NCBI RefSeq assembly: GCF_051014685.1
Contig: NW_027478385.1
Coordinates: forward strand, 3,100,001-3,164,000
Length of the DNA: 64,000 nt
Origin: Ptiloglossa arizonensis
Lineage: Eukaryota; Arthropoda; Insecta; Hymenoptera; Colletidae
Direction: 5' to 3'
Part shown: piece after piece, positions 61,081-64,000 of the stretch
Position numbering within the stretch: the first letter of the stretch is position 1
How the letters are laid out: every line of letters starts with the position of its first letter
The notes under the pieces: generated by a model
Databases searched by the model: none
Told to the model about the DNA's origin: nothing
Seen by the model: the letters and a program-made list of their open reading frames with translations, nothing else
Position numbers and translations under genes: made by a program

Positions 61081-64000
61081 GGCGAACGGATTGACGAACT
61101 CGAGAAATTCCTGTCGCATCTGAAAGTGGAAACTCGCCCGATTACAACGGTATGTGTATTTTCACCCTAAGCGTTTGTAGTTATTGGTTTCGAGTAACCG
61201 ACTTGCGAAAATTTTGATGGTTTCTCAACCATTCCTTAACTTCAAACTCCCATATCTCGCGAACGGATTAACGAACTCGAGAAATTCCTGTTGCATCTGA
61301 AAGCAGAAACTCGACTGATTACAACGGTGTGTGTGTTTTTGCCCCAGGCAATAGTAGTTATTGGTTTAGAGTATCAGACTTGCGAAAATTTTGATGGTTT
61401 CTCAACCATTCCTTAACTTCAAACTCCCATATCTGGCGAACGGATTGACGAACTCGAGAAATTCCTGTTGCATCTGAAAGCGGAAACTAGCCCGATTACA
61501 ACGCTATGTGTATTTTTGCCCTAGGCTTTTGTAGTTATTGGTTTCGAGTGTCAGACTTGCGAAAATTTTGATGGTTCCTCAACCATTCCTAACTTTCAAA
61601 CTCCCATATCTCGCGAACGGATTGACGAAATTGAGAAATTCCTGTTGCATCTGAAAGCAGAAACTCGCCCGATTACAATGTTGTGTGTACTTTTCCACTA
61701 GGCTATTCCCGTTATTGGTTTCGAGTATCAGACCTGCTAACATTTTGATGGTTTCTCAAACATTCCTTAACTTCAAACTCCCATATCTCGCGAACGGATT
61801 GACGAACTCGAGAAATTCCTGTTGCATATGAAAGTAGAAACTCTCCCGATTACAACGGTATGTGTGTTTTTCCCCTAGGCCTTTGTAGTTATTGGTTTCG
61901 TGTAACAGGCTTGCGAAAATTTTGATAGTTTCTCAACCATTCCTTAACTTCAAACTCCCATATCTCGCGAACGGATTGACGAACTCGAGAAATTCCTGTT
62001 GCATCTAAAAGCAGAAACTCGCCCGATTACAACGGTGTTTGTGTTTTTGCCCTAGGCAATAGTAGTTATTGGTTTAGAGTATCAGACTTGCGAAAATTTT
62101 GATGGTTTCTCAACCATTCCTTAACTTCAAACTCCCATATCTCGCGAACGGATTGACGAACTCGAGAAATTACTGCTGCATTTGAAAGCAGAAACTCGCC
62201 CGATTACAATGGTGTGTGTACTTTCCCCATAGGCAATTCCAGTCATTGGTTTCGAGTATCAGACCAGCGAAAATTTTGACGGTTTCTCGCCCATTCCTTA
62301 ACTTCAAACTCTCTTATCTCGTGAACGGATTGACGAACTCCAGAAATTCCTGTTGCATCTGAAAGCAGAAACTCGCCCGATTACAACGGTATGTGCATTT
62401 TTGCCCTAGGCCATTCTCGTTATTGGTTTCGAGTATCAGACCAGCGAAACTTTTGATGGTTCCTCAACCATTCCTTACTTTCAAACTCCCATAACTCGCG
62501 AACGGATTGACGAAATCGAGAAACTTCTGTTGCATCTAAAAGTAAAAACTCGCCCGATTACAACGCTATGTGTATTTTTGCCCTAGGCAATAGTAGATAT
62601 TGGTTTAGAGTATCAGACTTGCGAAAATTTTGATGGTTTCTCAACCATTCCTTAACTTCAAACTCCCATATCTCGCGAACGGATTGACGAACTCGAGAAA
62701 TTCCTGCTGCATTTGAAAGCAGAAACTCGCCCGATTACAATGGTGTGTGTACTTTCCCCATAGGCAATTCCAGTCATTGGTTTCGAGTATCAGACCAGCG
62801 AAAATTTTGACGGTTTCTCGACCATTCCTTAACTTCAAACTCCCATATCTCGCGAACGGATGGACGAACTCGAGAAATTCCTGTTGCATCTGAAAGCAGA
62901 AACTTGCCCGATTACAACGCTGTGTGTACTTTTCCTCTAGACCATTCTCGTTGTTGGTTTCGAGTATCAGACCAGCGAAACTTTTGATGGTTCCTCAACC
63001 ATTCCTTACTTTCAAACTCCCATATCTCGCGCACGGATTGACGAACTCGAGAAATTCCTGCTGCATTTGAAAGCAGAAACTCGCCCGATTACAATGGTGT
63101 GTGTACCTTCCCCATAGGCAATTCCAGTCATTAGTTTCGAGTATCAGACCAGCGAAAATTTTGACGGTTTCTCGAACATTCCTTAACTTCAAACACCCTT
63201 ATCTCGTGAACGGATTGACGAACTCCAGAAATTCCTGTTGCATCTGAAAGCAGAAACTCGCCCGATTACAACGGTATGTGCATTTTTGACCTAGGCCATA
63301 GTAGTTATTGGTTTCGAGTATCGGACTTGCGAAAATTTTGATAGTTTCTCAACCATTCCTTAACTTCAAACTCCCATATCTCGCGAACGGATGGACGAAC
63401 TCGAGAAATTCCAGTTGCATCTGAAAGCAGAAACTTGCCCGATTACAACGCTATGTGTACTTTTCCTCTAGGCCATTCTCGTTATTGGTTTCGAGTATCA
63501 GACCAGCGAAACTTTTGATGGTTCCTCAACCATTCCTTACTTTCAAACTCCCATATCTCGCGAACGGATTGACGAAATCGAGAAATTTCTGTTGCATCTA
63601 AAAGTAGAAACTCGCCCGATTACAACGCTATGTGTATTTTTGCCCTAGGCAGTAGTAGTTATTGGTTTAGAGTATCAGACCAGCGAAAATTTTGACGGTT
63701 TCTCGACCATTCCTTAACTTCAAACTCCCTTATCTCGTGAACGGATTGACGAACTCCAGAAATTCCTGTTGCATCTGAAAGCAGAAACTCGCCCGATTAC
63801 AACGGTATGTGCATTTTTGCCCTAGGCCATTCTCGTTATTGGTTTCGAGTATCAGACCAGCGAAACTTTTGATGGTTCCTCAACCATTCCTTACTTTCAA
63901 ACTCCCATATCTCGCGAACGGATTGACGAAATCGAGAAATTTCTGTTGCATCTAAAAGTAAAAACTCGCCCGATTACAACGCTATGTGTATTTTTGCCCT
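61081..64000 (+). repeat. Right-hand end of window, still satellite
   Basis: About 16.5 monomers. The first few (61081-61640) combine variants seen in other domains: GTCGCATCTG, TTTTCACCCTAAGCG, GAAAGCGGAAACTAGCCCG. A CTGCTAACAT marker monomer follows at 61734, then trimer-type units to the end with their own private changes (CCCATAACTCGCG near 62490, GTACCTTCCCC near 63104, CGCGCACGG near 63030). The window ends inside a monomer, after TTTTTGCCCT. Confidence 0.88.

Larger units (their letters stand above)
1..64000 (+). repeat. Tandem satellite array, about 177 bp monomer, about 361 copies
   Basis: The entire window is one head-to-tail tandem repeat. Boxes such as TCTCGCGAACGG, GAACTCGAGAAATTCC, GTTATTGGTTTCGAG and TTCTCAACCATTCC recur in the same order and orientation from end to end. 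The first and last TCTCGCGA boxes are at 56 and 63910, which gives 361 intervals averaging 176.9 bp. Monomers differ by substitutions and by 1-2 bp indels. No unrelated insertion, inverted monomer or unique sequence was seen. Unit length, homogeneity and nested higher-order repeats resemble centromeric or pericentromeric satellites such as primate alpha satellite (171 bp) or Arabidopsis CEN180. Centromere function itself is inference, since sequence alone cannot show CENH3/CENP-A occupancy. The family is not one I recognise. Confidence 0.98.
38801..64000 (+). repeat. Homogenised domain with exact 177 bp HOR spacing
   Basis: From here to the window end, repeated landmarks are separated by almost exact multiples of 177: 531, 1062, 2124, 3894, 6018, 7080 and 7434. 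In the first 38 kb the mean is about 176.8, because monomers with 1-2 bp deletions are common there. Typical variants here are AGGCAATAGTAG with GGTTTAGAG, CCCCATAGGCAATTCCAG with TCATTGG, CTCTAGGCCATTCTCG, and CCCTTATCTCGTGAACGG. Few new variant types appear. No non-satellite sequence is present. Confidence 0.88.

Noticed and set aside
1..64000. CRISPR array, because repeats are regular
   Set aside because: There is no short repeat with unique spacers. The whole 177 bp unit is repeated with variation, and no cas genes are present.
1..64000. Transposon or LTR insertion within the array
   Set aside because: Landmark spacing stays at whole numbers of monomers all through, apart from 1-2 bp indels. 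No foreign segment, target-site duplication or terminal repeat was seen.

Overview
The whole 64 kb window is satellite DNA. It is one uninterrupted head-to-tail array of a roughly 177 bp monomer, with about 361 copies counted from the first TCTCGCGA box (position 56) to the last (63910), mean spacing about 176.9 bp. Every monomer I inspected is in the same orientation. I see no protein-coding gene, RNA gene, transposon, CRISPR array, telomeric repeat or unique-sequence island. The window starts and ends inside the array. A homogeneous array this long, with a nucleosome-sized unit and nested higher-order repeats (HORs), indicates a eukaryotic nuclear genome, most simply centromeric or pericentromeric heterochromatin. 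The representative monomer is about 41% GC and has 10 CpGs where about 7.5 are expected, so CpG is not depleted. That argues against a heavily CpG-methylated germline and would suit many invertebrates. I do not recognise the satellite and do not name a species.

Layout. Positions 1-12990 start with an older, diverse mix of monomers and move into monomers with CCTTTGTAG or CAATTCCAG/ACCAGCG variants. Positions 12991-19623 return to the older, diverse mix. Near 19624 the sequence of position 1 restarts, and 19624-38800 is a second, rearranged copy of 1-12990. It is longer because of an extra 8-monomer segment (21654-23066), an 8-monomer local duplication (about 24.4-27.0 kb), a very recent 5483 bp (31-monomer) tandem duplication (24224-29486 and 29707-34969) and a 4-monomer duplication (about 34.5-35.8 kb). 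It also lacks two monomers near 37560. From 38800 to the end the array is more homogeneous, with offsets that are almost all exact multiples of 177. It contains a 3-monomer HOR (531 bp), 6- and 12-monomer units (1062 and 2124 bp), and large duplications with offsets of 7080, 6018/6195 and 7434 bp.

The short open frames seen on both strands are by-products of the repeat. The monomer is 3 x 59 bases, so reading frame is kept from copy to copy. Most frames are closed by a TAG inside CCTAGG and a TAA inside CCTTAAC, and a subset of monomers has lost both, giving runs up to 195 codons. I do not call these genes.

The points of most interest are the multi-scale record of unequal exchange and segmental amplification, the mosaic junctions (especially 29487-29706), a one-monomer duplication caught with a single visible difference (48167-48520), a possible CENP-B-box-like site, and alternating conserved and variable blocks in the monomer. 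Block boundaries were set by eye from diagnostic variants and may be off by tens of bases, because homologous monomers hide the exact crossover point.
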